Assembly: GCA_958298945.1 (NCBI GenBank)
Contig: OY282610.1
Location: 50,103,667-50,167,666 of the forward strand
Direction: 5' to 3'
DNA length: 64,000 nucleotides
Source of the DNA: Atherix ibis
Taxonomy: Eukaryota; Arthropoda; Insecta; Diptera; Athericidae
Position numbers and translations under genes: made by a program. Below are positions 21,457 through 33,994 of the stretch, piece after piece. How positions within the stretch are numbered: position 1 is the stretch's first letter; every line of letters starts with the position of its first letter. The notes below the pieces were generated by a model, which had not been told where the DNA came from, did not search any database, and worked only from the letters and a program-made list of their open reading frames with translations.

Positions 21457-24361
21457 TTAAAACGCCTGGAAAAAATTTTCCTGTAAGGACTTTTTTAGTC
21501 CGATCAGGATAATAAGAATAATTATTAGTTTCACATATGTATGCGCATTAACATCATTAAACAAATTTTCAAAAAATTTTCCTTTTTCATAGAAAAATAG
21601 AAATTTAAAAAAAAATTTAATGATCTTTTGGCAAATTTTTCTCAAAACTCCCACCGAAATTTATCGTGACATGTCATTTTCCTTCCAATCATTATATTAA
21701 GAGTCATAGAAGGTTTGCCTGAAAGTGTGCAATGACACCACAAAATAAATTCTAAAAAACCTTAATTTTTATACAAAAAAAACGAATTTTAATAAAGAAA
21801 ACAATTAATTTTATGAATTTTTTCTCAAAATCACCAACAAAAATTTATCCAGAAACGATATTCTCATTCCAATCGAGAAAATATGTTTTGGAGAAGCTTT
21901 GCCTGAAAGTACGCAATGACACCATAAAAACAATTCTAAAAACCTTAATTTGTATACAAAAAAAAACGAATTTTAAGAAAGAAAACTATAAATTTTATGA
22001 ATTTTTTCTCAAAATCACCAACAAAAATTTATCCAGAAAGGATATTCTCATTCCAATCGAGAAAATATGTATTGGAGAAGCTTTGCCTGAAAGTACGCAA
22101 TGACACCATAAAAACAATTCTAAAAACCTTAATTTGTATACAAAAAAAAACGAATTTTAGGAAAGAAAACTATAAATTTTATGAATTTTTTCTCAAAATC
22201 ACCAACAAAAATTTATCCAGAAAGGATATTCTCATTCCAATCGAGAAAATATGCATTGGAGAAGCTTTTCCTAAAAGTACGCAATGACACCATAAAAACC
22301 GTTCTAAAAACCTTAATTTTTATACAAAAAAAAACGAATTTTAATAAAGAGAACAATTAATTTTATGAATTTTTTCTCAAAATCACCAACAAAAATTTAT
22401 CCAGAAAGGATATTCTCATTCCAATCGAGAAAATATAAATTGGAGAAGCTTTGCCTAAAAGTACGCAATGACACCATAAAAACCGTTCTAAAAACCTACA
22501 TTTTTATACAAAAAAAACGAATTTTAAGAAAGAAAACCATAAATTTTATGAATTTTTTCTCAAAATCACCAACAAAAATTTATCCAGAAATGATATTCTC
22601 ATTCCAATCGAGAAAATATGCATTGGAGAAGCTTTGCCTGAAAGTACGCAATTACACCATAAAAACAATTCTAAAAACCTTAATTTTTATACAAAAAAAA
22701 TGACTTTTGAGAAAGAAAACCATAAATGTTATGAATTTTTTCTCAAAACCACCAACAAAAATTTATCCAGAAAGGATATTCTCATTCCAATCGAGAAAAT
22801 ATGCATTGGAGAAGCTTTGCCTGAAAGTACGCAATGACACCATAAAACCAATTCTAAAAACCTTAATTTGTATACAAAAAAAACGAATTTTAAGAATGAA
22901 AACCATAAATTTTATGAATTTTTTCTCAAAATCACCAACAAAAATTTATCCAGAGAGGAAATTCTCATTTCAATCAAGAAAATATGCATTGGAGAAGCTT
23001 TGCCTGAAAGTACGCAATTACACCATAAAAACAATTCTAAAAACCTTAATTTTTATACAAAAAAAATGAATTTTGAGAAAGAAAACCATAAATTTTATGA
23101 ATTTTTTCTCAAAACCACCAACAAAAATTTATCCAGAAAGGATATTCTCATTCCAATCGAGAAAATATGCATTGGAGAAGCTTTGCCTGAAAGTACGCAA
23201 TGACACCATAAAAACAATTCTAAAAACCTTAATTTGTATACAAAAAAAACGAATTTTAAGAATGAAAACCATAAATTTTATGAATTTTTTCTCAAAATCA
23301 CCAACAAAAATTTATCCAGAGAGGAAATTCTCATTTCAATCAAGAAAATATGCATTGGAGAAGCTTTGCCTGAAAGTACGCAATGACACCATAAAAACAA
23401 TTCTAAAAAGCTTAATTTGTATAAAAAAAAAAACGAATTTTAGGAAAGAAAACTATAAATTTGATGAATTTTTTCTCAAAATCACCAACAAAAATTTATC
23501 CAGAAAGGATATTCTCATTCCAATCGAGAAAATATGCATTGGAGAAGCTTTGCCTAAAAGTACGCAATGACACCATAAAAACCGTTCTAAAAACCTTAAT
23601 TTTTATACAAAAAAAAACGAATTTTAAGAAAGAAAACAATAAATTTTATGAATTTTTTCTCAAAATCACCAACAAAAATTTATCCAGAAAGGAAATTTTC
23701 ATTTCAATCAAGAAAATATGCATTAAAGAAGCTTTGCCTGAAAGTACGCAATGACACCATAAAAACAATTCTAAAAACCTTAATTTTTATACAAAAAAAA
23801 TGAATTTTAAGAAAGAAAACCATAAATTTGATGAATTTTTTCTCAAAACCACCAACAAAAATTTATCCAGAAAGAATTTTCTCATTCCAATGAGAATAAT
23901 ATGAATCGGAGAAGCTGTGCCTGAAAGTGCACAATCATACCCCAAACAAACATCTCCAAAAAACCACCATTTTCATAGAGAAAAACAAATTTTAAGAGAA
24001 AGTGGACTCAGTGTAATAATTGTTGCCTCCTATTTTTTGAGAAAACTGGGTGCCTGGTGTAAAAATTGGATTTTCGTGAATATTGTCACAAATTTTCGAA
24101 TTTTTGTGGTTTTTTGCATATCTTTAGGTGGTCAATTTATTTTGCTTTCAGTAAATAAAAAATTTAATTTTAGGCAATTTTTTTTTAATAGTGCTCACAA
24201 AAATTTATTCTGAAAGGATATTCCTTTTTCGATCAGGATAATATGGATCTAGAAGGCTATGTTAAAGTGTATGTAATGAAACCATGAAACAAATTGCCAT
24301 TTTTATCCAAAAAAGCACACTTTATTTTTAAAAAAATACAGCGAACTTTAGGTATTTTTTT
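21457..24361 (+). repeat. HOR unit 14 (2,905 bp, n=11), longest unit
   Basis: Eleven regular-zone monomers from about 21813 to 23830. Two adjacent dimers about 366 bp apart share ATTACACC, TTTTGAGAAAG, ACCACC and GAGAGGAAATTCTC, showing local dimer duplication. It introduces the GAAATTCTCATTTCAATC monomer subtype. J has GAATCGGAGAAGCTGTGCC. Confidence 0.92.
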
Positions 24362-25797
24362 TTAAAACGCCTGGAAAAAATTTTCCTGTAAGGACTTTTA
24401 TAGTCCGATCAGGATAATAAGAATAATTATTAGTTTCATATATGTATGCGCATTAACATCATTAAACAAATTTTCGAAAAAATTTCCTTTTTCATAGAAA
24501 AATAGAAATTTAAAAAAAAATTTAATGATCTTTTCGCAAATTTTTGTCAAAACTCCCACCGAAATTTATGGTGACAGGTCATATTCCTTCCAATCATTAT
24601 ACTAAGAGTCAAAGAAGGTTTGCCTGAAAGTGTGCAATGACACCATAAAAAAAATTCTAAAAAACCCTAATTTTTATACTAAAAAAACTAATCTTAAGGA
24701 AGAAAACAATAAATTTTATGAATTTTTTCTCAAAATCACCAACAAAAATTTATCCAGAAATGATATTCTCATTCCAATCGAGAAAATATACATTGGAGAA
24801 GCTTTGCCTGAAAGTACGCAATGACACCATAAAAACAATTCTAAAAACCTTAATTTTTATACAAAAAAAACGAATTTTAAGAAAGAAAACCATAAATTTT
24901 ATGAATTTTTTCTCAAAATCACCAACAAAAATTTATCCAGAGAGGAAATTCTCATTTCAATCAAGAAAATATGCATTGGAGAAGCTTTGCCTGAAAGTAC
25001 GCAATGACACCATAAAAACAATTCTAAAAACCTTAATTTTTATACAAAAAAAACGAATTTTAAGAAAGAAAACCATAAATTTTATGAATTTTTTCTCAAA
25101 ATCACCAACAAAAATTTATCCAGAAATGATATTCTTATTCCAATCGAGAAAATATGCATTGGAGAAGCTTTGCCTGAAAGTACGCAATGACACCATAAAA
25201 ACAATTCTAAAAACCTTAATTTTTATACAAAAAAAATGAATTTTAAGAAAGAAAACCATAAATTTGATGAATTTTTTCTCAAAACCACCAACAAAAATTT
25301 ATCCAGAAAGAATTTTCTCATTCCAATGAGAATAATATGAATCGGAGAAGCTTTGCCTGAAAGTGCACAATCATACCCCAAACAAACATCTCCAAAAAAC
25401 CACCATTTTCATAGAGAAAAACAAATTTTAAGAGAAAGTGGACTCAGTGTAATAATTGTTGCCTCCTATTTTTTGGGAAAACTGGGTGCCTGGTGTAAAA
25501 ATTGGATTTTCGTGAATATTGTCACAAATTTTCGAATTTTTGTGGTTTTTTGCATATCTTTAGGTGGTCAATTTATTTTGCTTTCAGTAAATAAAAAATT
25601 TAATTTTAGGCAATTTTTTTTTAATAGTGCTCACAAAAATTTATTCTGAAAGGATATTCCTTTTTCGATCAGGATAATATGGCTCTAGAAGGCTATGTTA
25701 AAGTGTATGTAATGAAACCATGAAACAAATTGTCATTTTTATCCAAAAAAGCAAACTTTATTTTTAAAAAAATATAGCGAACTTTAGGTATTTTTTT
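24362..25797 (+). repeat. HOR unit 15 (1,436 bp, n=3), most diverged core
   Basis: D3 and D4 carry many private changes: GGACTTTTATAGTCC, TTTCATATATG, GATCTTTTCGC, TTTTTGTCAAAAC, TTTATGGTGACAGGTC, GAGTCAAAG and ATACTAAAAAAACTAATC. No other unit read here has this many. Monomers start near 24718, 24901 and 25084. Confidence 0.9.
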
Positions 25798-27050
25798 TTA
25801 AAACGCCTGGAAAATTTTTTCCTGTAAGGACTTTTTTAGTCCGATCAGGATAATAAGAATAATTATTAGTTTCACATATGTATGCGCATTAACATCATTA
25901 AACAAATTTTCGAAAAAATTTCCTTTTTCATAGAAAAATAGAAATTTAAAAAAAAATTTAATGATCTTTTGGCAAATTTTTCTCAAAACTCCCACCGAAA
26001 TTTATCGTGACATGTCATTTTCCTTCCAATCATTATACTAAGAGTCATAGAAGATTTGCCTGAAACTGTGCAATGACACCACAAAATAAATTCTAAAAAA
26101 TCTTAATTTTTATACAAAAAAAACGAATTTTAATAAAGAAAACAATTAATTTTATGAATTTTTTCTCAAAATCACCAACAAAAATTTATCCAGAAAGGAT
26201 ATTCTCATTCCAATCGAGAAAATATGTATTGGAGAAGCTTTGCCTGAAAGTACGCAATGACACCATAAAAACAATTCTAAAAGCTTAATTTGTATACAAA
26301 AAAAAACGAATTTTAAGAAAGAAAACTATAAATTTTATGAATTTTTTCTCAAAATCACCAACAAAAATTTATCCAGAAAGGATATTCTCATTCCAATCGA
26401 GAAAATATGTATTGGAGAAGCTTTGCCTGAAAGTACGCAATGACACCATAAAAACAATTCTAAAAGCTTAATTTGTATACAAAAAAAAACGAATTTTAAG
26501 AAAGAAAACAATAAATTTTATGAATTTTTTCTCAAAATCACCAACAAAAATTTATCCAGAAAGAATTTTCTCATTCCAATGAGAATAATATGAATCGGAG
26601 AAGCTTTGCCTGAAAGTGCACAATCATACCCCAAACAAACATCTCCAAAAAACCACCATTTTCATAGAGAAAAACAAATTTTAAGAGAAAGTGGACTCAG
26701 TGTAATAATTGTTGCCTCCTATTTTTTGAGAAAACTGGGTGCCTAGTGTAAAAATTGGATTTTCGTGAATATTGTCACAAATTTTCGAATTTTTGTAGTT
26801 TTTTGCATATCTTTAGGTGGTCAATTTATTTTGCTTTCAGTAAATAAAAAATTTAATTTTAGGCAATTTTTTTTTAATAGTGCTCACAAAAATTTATTCT
26901 GAAAGGATATTCCTTTTTCGATCAGGATAATATGGATCTAGAAGGCTATGTTAAAGTGTATGTAATGAAACCATGAAACAAATTGCCATTTTTATCCAAA
27001 AAAGCAAACTTTATTTTTAAAAAAATACAGCGAACTTTAGGTATTTTTTT
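25798..27050 (+). repeat. HOR unit 16 (1,253 bp, n=2)
   Basis: Both regular monomers (near 26155 and 26338) share a short deletion giving CTAAAAGCTTAATTTG, so one probably duplicated from the other. J lacks the usual ACCACC change but has GAATTTTC. D1 has TGCCTAGTGT. Confidence 0.9.
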
Positions 27051-29591
27051 TTAAAACGCCTGGAAAAAAATTTCCTGTAAGGACTTTTTTAGTCCGATCA
27101 GGATAATAAGAATAATTATTAGTTTCACATATGTATGCGCATTAACATCATTAAACAAATTTTCGAAAAAATTCCCTTTTTCATAGAAAAATAGAAATTT
27201 AAAAAAAAATTTAATGATCTTTTGGGAAATTTTTCGCAAAACTCCCACTGAAATTTATCGTGACATGTCATTTTCCTTTCAATCATTATACTAAGAGTCA
27301 TAGAAGATTTGCCTGAAAGTGTGCAATGACACCACAAAATAAATTCTAAAAAACCTTAATTTTTATACAAAAAAAACGAATTTTAATAAAGAAAACAATT
27401 AATTTTATGAATTTTTTCTTAAAATCACCAACAAAAATTTATCCAGAAAGGAAATTCTCATTTCAATCAAGAAAATATGCATTGGAGAAGCTTTGCCTGA
27501 AAGTACGCAATGACACCATTAAAACAATTCTAAAAACCTTAATTTTTATACAAAAAAAATTAATTTTAAGAAAGAAAACCATAAATTTTATAAATTTTTT
27601 CTCAAAATCACCAACAAAAATTTATCCAGAAAGGAAATTCTCATTTCAATCTAGAAAATATGCATTGGAGAAGCTTTGCCTGAAAGTACGCAATGACACC
27701 ATGAAAACAATTCTAAAAACCTTAATTTGTATAAAAAAAAAAACGAATTTTAAGAAAGAAAACTATAAATTTTATGAATTTTTTCTCAAAATCACCAACA
27801 AAAATTTATCCAGAAAGGATATTCTCATTCCAATCGAGAAAATATGTATTGGAGAAGCTTTGCCTCAAAGTACGCAATGACACCATAAAAACAATTCTAA
27901 AAACCTTAATTTGTATACAAAAAAAAACGAATTTTAAGAAAGAAAACTATAAATTTTATGAATTTTTTCTCAAAATCACCAACAAAAATTTATCCAGAAA
28001 AGATATTCTCATTCCAATCGAGAAAATATGTATTGGAGAAGCTTTGCCTGAAAGTACGCAATGACACCATAAAAACAATTCTAAAAACCTTAATTTGTAT
28101 ACAAAAAAAAACGAATTTTAGGAAAGAAAACTATAAATTTTATGAATTTTTTCTCAAAATCACCAACAAAAATTTATCCAGAAAGGATATTCTCATTCCA
28201 ATCGATAAAATGTGTAGTGGAAAAGCTTTGCCTAAAAGTACACAATGACACCATAAAAACAATTCTAAAAACCTTAATTTGTATAAAAAAAAAAACGAAT
28301 TTTAAGAAAGAAAACTATAAATTTTATGAATTTTTTCTCAAAATCACCAACAAAAATTTATCCAGAAAGGATATTCTCATTTCAATCGAGAAAATATGTA
28401 TTGGAGAAGCTTTGCCTGAAAGTACGCAATGACACCATAAAAACAATTCTAAAAACCTTAATTTGTATACAAAAAAAACGAATTTTAAGAAAGAAAACTA
28501 TAAATTTTATGAATTTTTTCTCAAAATCACCAACAAAAATTTATCCAGAAAGGATATTCTCATTTCAATCGAGAAAATATGTATTGGAGAAGCTTTGCCT
28601 GAAAGTACGCAATGACACCATAAAAACAATTCTAAAAACCTTAATTTGTATACAAAAAAAAAACGAATTTTAGGAAAGAAAACTATAAATTTTATGAATT
28701 TTTTCTCAAAATCACCAACAAAAATTTATCCAGAAAGGATATTTTCATTCCAATCGATAAAATGTGCATTGGAAAAGCTTTGCCTAAAAGTACACAATGA
28801 CACCATAAAAACCGTTCTAAAAACCTTAATTTTTATACAAAAAAAAACGAATTTTAAGAAAGAAAACAATAAATTTTATGAATTTTTTCTCAAAATCACC
28901 AACAAAAATTTATCCAGAAAGGAAATTCTCATTTCAATCAAGAAAATATGCATTGGAGAAGCTTTGCCTGAAAGTACGCAATGACACCATAAAAACAATT
29001 CTAAAAACCTTAATTTTTATACAAAAAAAATTAATTTTAAGAAAGAAAACCATAAATTTTATGAATTTTTTCTCAAAACCACAAACAAAAATTTATCCAG
29101 AAAGAATTTTCTCATTCCAATGAGAATAATATGAATCGGAGAAGCTTTGCCTGAAAGTGCACAATCATACCCCAAACAAACATCTCCAAAAAACCACCAT
29201 TTTCATAGAGAAAAACAAATTTTAAGAGAAAGTGGACTCAGTGTAATAATTGTTGCCTCCTATTTTTTGAGAAAACTGGGTGCCTGGTGTAAAAATTGGA
29301 TTTTCGTGAATATTGTCACAAATTTTCGAATTTTTGTGGTTTTTTGCATATCTTTAGGTGGTCAATTTATTTTGCTTTCAGTAAATAAAAAATTTAATTT
29401 TAGGCAATTTTTTTTTAATAATGCTCACAAAAATTTATTGTGAAAGGATATTCCTTTTTCGATTAGGATAATATGGATCTAGAAGGCTATGTTAAAGTGT
29501 ATGTAATGAAACCATGAAACAAATTGCCATTTTTATCCAAAAAAGCAAACTTTATTTTTTAAAAAATACAGCGAACTTTAGGTATTTTTTT
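27051..29591 (+). repeat. HOR unit 17 (2,541 bp, n=9)
   Basis: Nine monomers from about 27407 to 29060, mixing the GAAATTCTCATTTCAATC subtype (first two and last) with the standard type between. Two monomers have CCAATCGATAAAATGTG with ACACAATGACACC, a variant echoed in unit 19. D3 has GGAAAAAAATTTCC. Confidence 0.9.
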
Positions 29592-30566
29592 TTAAAACGC
29601 CTGGAAAAAATTTTCCTGTAAGGACTTTTTTAGTCCGATCAGGATAATAAGAATAATTATTAGTTTCACATATGTATGCGCATTAACATCATTAAACAAA
29701 TTTTCGAAAAAATTTCTTTTTTCATAGAAAAATAGAAATTTAAAAAAAAATTTAATGATCTTTTGGCAAATTTTTCTCAAAACTCCCACCGAAATTTATC
29801 GTGACATGTCATTTTGCTTTCAATCATTATATTAAGAGTCATAGAAGGTTTGCCTGAAAGTGTGCAATGACACCACAAAATAAATTCTAAAAAACCTTAA
29901 TTTTTATACAAAAAAAACGAATTTTAATAAAGAAAACAATTAATTTTATGAATTTTTTCTCAAAATCACCAACAAAAATTTATCCAGAAAGGATATTCTC
30001 ATTCCAATCGAGAAAATAAGAAAACCATAAATTTTATGAATTTTTTCTCAAAACCACCAACAAAAATTTATCCAGAAAGAATTTTCTCATTCCAATGAGA
30101 ATAATATGAATCGGAGAAGCTTTGCCTGAAAGTGCACAATCATACCCCAAACAAACATCTCCAAAAAACCACCATTTTCATAGAGAAAAACAAATTTTAA
30201 GAGAAAGTGGACTCAGTGTAATAATTGTTGCCTCCTATTTTTTGAGAAAACTGGGTGCCTGGTGTAAAAATTGGATTTTCGTGAATATTGTCACAAATTT
30301 TCGAATTTTTGTAGTTTTTTGCATATCTTTAGGTGGTCAATTTATTTTGCTTTCAGTAAATAAAAAATTTAATTTTAGGCAATTTTTTTTTAATAGTGCT
30401 CACAAAAATTTATTCTGAAAGGATATTCCTTTTTCGATCAGGATAATATGGATCTAGAAGGCTATGTTAAAGTGTATGTAATGAAACCATGAAACAAATT
30501 GCCATTTTTATCCAAAAAAGCAAACTTTATTTTTAAAAAAATACAGCGAACTTTAGGTATTTTTTT
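29592..30566 (+). repeat. HOR unit 18 (975 bp), truncated monomer
   Basis: The only unit shorter than the minimal form. Its single regular monomer is cut after CGAGAAAATA and joined directly to AGAAAACCATAAATT near 30018, removing about 97 bp including the HindIII-type site. The core is intact. D4 has CATTTTGCTTTCAATC, also seen in unit 39. Confidence 0.92.
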
Positions 30567-32189
30567 TTAAAACGCCTGGAAAAAATTTTCCTGTAAGGAC
30601 TTTTTTAGTCCGATCAGGATAATAAGAATAATTATTAGTTTCACATATATATGCGCATTAACATCATTAAACAAATTTTCGAAAAAATTCCCTTTTTCAT
30701 AGAAAAATAGAAATTTAAAAAAAAATTTAATGATCTTTTGGCAAATTTTTCTCAAAACTCCCACCGAAATTTATCGTGACATGTCATTTTCCTTCCAATC
30801 ATTATACTAAGAGTCATAGAAGGTTTGCCTGAAAGTGTGCAATGACACCACAAAATAAATTCTAAAAAACCTTAATTTTTATACAAAAACAACGAATTTT
30901 AATAAAGAAAACAATTAATTTTATGAATTTTTTCTCAAAATCACCAACAAAAATTTATCCAGAAAGGATTTTCTCATTCCAATCGAAAAAATATGTATTG
31001 GAGAAGCTTTGCCTGAAAGTACGCAATGACACCATAAAAACAATTCTAAAAACCTTAATTTGTATACAAAAAAAAACGAATTTTAAGAAAGAAAACTATA
31101 AATTTTATGAATTTTTTCTCAAAATCACCAACAAAAATTTATCCAGAAAGGATATTCTCATTCCAATCGAGAAAATATGTATTGGAGAAGCTTTGCCTGA
31201 AAGTACGCAATGAAACCATAAAAAGAATTCTAAAACCCTTAATTTGTATACAAAAAAAAACGAATTTTAGGAAAGAAAACTATAAATTCTATGAATTTTT
31301 TCTCAAAATCACCAACAAAAATTTATCCAGAAAGGATATTCTCATTCCGATCGATTAAATATGCATTGGAAAAGCTTTGCCTAAAAGTACACAATGACAC
31401 CATAAAAACCGTTCTAAAAACCTTAATTTTTATACAAAAAAAACGAATTTTAAGAAAGAAAACAATAAATTTTATGAATTTTTTCTCAAAATCACCAACA
31501 AAAATTTATCCAGAAAGGAAATTCTCATTTCAATCAAGAAAAGATGCATTGGAGAAGCTTTGCCTGAAAGTACGCAATGACACCATAAAAACAATTCTAA
31601 AAACCTTAATTTTTATACAAAAAAAAATGAATTTTAAGAAAGAAAACCATAAATTTAATGAATTTTTTCTCAAAACCACCAACAAAAATTTATCCAGAAA
31701 GAATTTTCTCATTCCAATGAGAATAATATGAATCGGAGAAGCTTTGCCTGAAAGTGCACAATCATACCTCAAACAAACATCTCCAAAAAACCACCATTTT
31801 CATAGAGAAAAACAAATTTTAAGAGAAAGTGGACTCAGTGTAATAATTGTTGCCTCCTATTTTTTTTAGAAAACTGGGTGCCTGGTGTAAAAATTGGATT
31901 TTCGTGAATATTGTCACAAATTTTCGAATTTTTGTAGTTTTTTGCATATCTTTAGGTGGTCAATTTATTTTGCTTTCAGTAAATAAAAAATTTAATTTTA
32001 GGCAATTTTTTTTTAATAGTGCTCACAAAAATTTATTCTGAAAGGATATTCCTTTTTCGATCAGGATAATATGGATCTAGAAGGCTATGTTAAAGTGTAT
32101 GTAATGAAACCATGAAACAAATTGCCATTTTTATCCAAAAAAGCAAACTTTATTTTTAAAAAAATACAGCGAACTTTAGGTATTTTTTT
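30567..32189 (+). repeat. HOR unit 19 (1,623 bp, n=4)
   Basis: Monomers near 30923, 31107, 31291 and 31474, with private changes CAAAAACAACG, AATGAAACCATAAAAAG and CCGATCGATTAAATATG. D1 has extra T bases before AGAAAACTGGG near 31860. The GTAGTTTTTTGC variant is shared with units 16, 18 and 20. Confidence 0.9.
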
Positions 32190-33994
32190 TTAAAACGCCT
32201 GGAAAAAATTTTCCTGTAAGGACTTTTTTAGTCCGATCAGGATAATAAGAATAATTATTAGTTTCACATATGTATGCGCATTAACATCATTAAACAAATT
32301 TTCGAAAAAATTTCCTTTTTCATAGAAAAATAGAAATTTAAAAAAAAATTTAATGATCTTTTGGCAAATTTTCTCAAAACTCCCACCGAAATTTATCGTG
32401 ACATGTCATTTTCCTTCCACTCATTATATTAAGAGTCATAGAAGGTTTGCCTGAAAGTGTGCAATGACACCACAAAATAAATTCTAAAAAACCTTAATTT
32501 TTATACAAAAAAAACGAATTTTAATAAAGAAAACAATTAATTTTATGAATTTTTTCTCAAAATCACCAACAAAAATTTATCCAGAAAGGATATTCTCATT
32601 CCAATCGAGAAAATATGTATTGGAGAAGCTTTGCCTGAAAGTACGCAATGACACCATAAAAACAATTCTAAAAACCTTAATTTGTATAAAAAAAAAAACG
32701 AATTTTAAGAAAGAAAACTATAAATTTTATGAATTTTTTCTCAAAATCACCAACAAAAATTTATCCAGAAAGGATATTCTCATTCCAATCGAGAAAATAT
32801 GTATTGGAGAAGCTTTGCCTGAAAGTACGCAATGACACCATAAAAACAATTCTAAAAACCTTAATTTGTATAAAAAAAAAAACGAATTTTAAGAAAGAAA
32901 ACTATAAATTTTATGAATTTTTTCTCAAAATCACCAACAAAAATTTATCCAGAAAGGATATTCTCATTCCAATCGAGAAAATATGTATTGGAGAAGCTTT
33001 GCCTGAAAGTACGCAATGACACCATAAAAACAATTCTAAAAACCTTAATTTGTATACAAAAAAAAACGAATTTTAGGAAAGAAAACTATAAATTTTATGA
33101 ATTTTTTCTCAAAATCACCAACAAAAATTTATCCAGAAAGGATATTCTCATTCCAATCGAGAAAATATGCATTGGAGAAGCTTTGCCTAAAAGTACGCAA
33201 TGACACCATAAAAACCGTTCAAAAAACCTTAATTTTTATACAAAAAAAACGAATTTTAAGAAAGAAAACAATAAATTTTATGAATTTTTTCTCAAAATCA
33301 CCAACAAAAATTTATCCAAAAAGGAAATTCTCATTTCAATCAAGAAAATATGCATTGGAGAAGCTTTGCCTGAAAGTACGCAATGACACCATAAAAACAA
33401 TTCTAAAAACCTTAATTTTTATACAAAAAAAAATTAATTTTAAGAAAGAAAACAATAAATTTTATGAATTTTTTCTCAAAACCACCAACAAAAATTTATC
33501 CAGAAAGAATTTTTTCATTCCAATGAGAATAATATGAATCGGAGAAGCTTTGCCTGAAAGTATATAATCATACCCCAAACAAACATCTCCAAAAAACCAC
33601 CATTTTCATAGAGAAAAACAAATTTTAAGAGAAAGTGGACTCAGTGTAATAATTGTTGCCTCCTATTTTTTGAGAAAACTGGGTGCCTGGTGTAAAAATT
33701 GGATTTTCGTGAATATTGTCACAAATTTTCGAATTTTTGTAGTTTTTTGCATATCTTTAGGTGGTCAATTTATTTTGCTTTCAGTAAATAAAAAATTTAA
33801 TTTTAGGCAATTTTTTTTTAATAGTGCTCACAAAAATTTATTCTGAAAGGATATTCCTTTTTCGATCAGGATAATATGGATCTAGAAGGCTATGTTAAAG
33901 TGTATGTAATGAAACCATGAAACAAATTGTTATTTTTATCCAAAAAAGCAAACTTTATTTTTAAAAAAATACAGCGAACTTTAGGTATTTTTTT
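32190..33994 (+). repeat. HOR unit 20 (1,805 bp, n=5)
   Basis: Monomers near 32545, 32729, 32913, 33097 and 33280. The first two share TTTGTATAAAAAAAA (lost C), suggesting local duplication. J has GAAAGTATATAATC, unlike the usual GTGCACAATC. D4 has one T fewer before CTCAAAAC. Confidence 0.9.
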
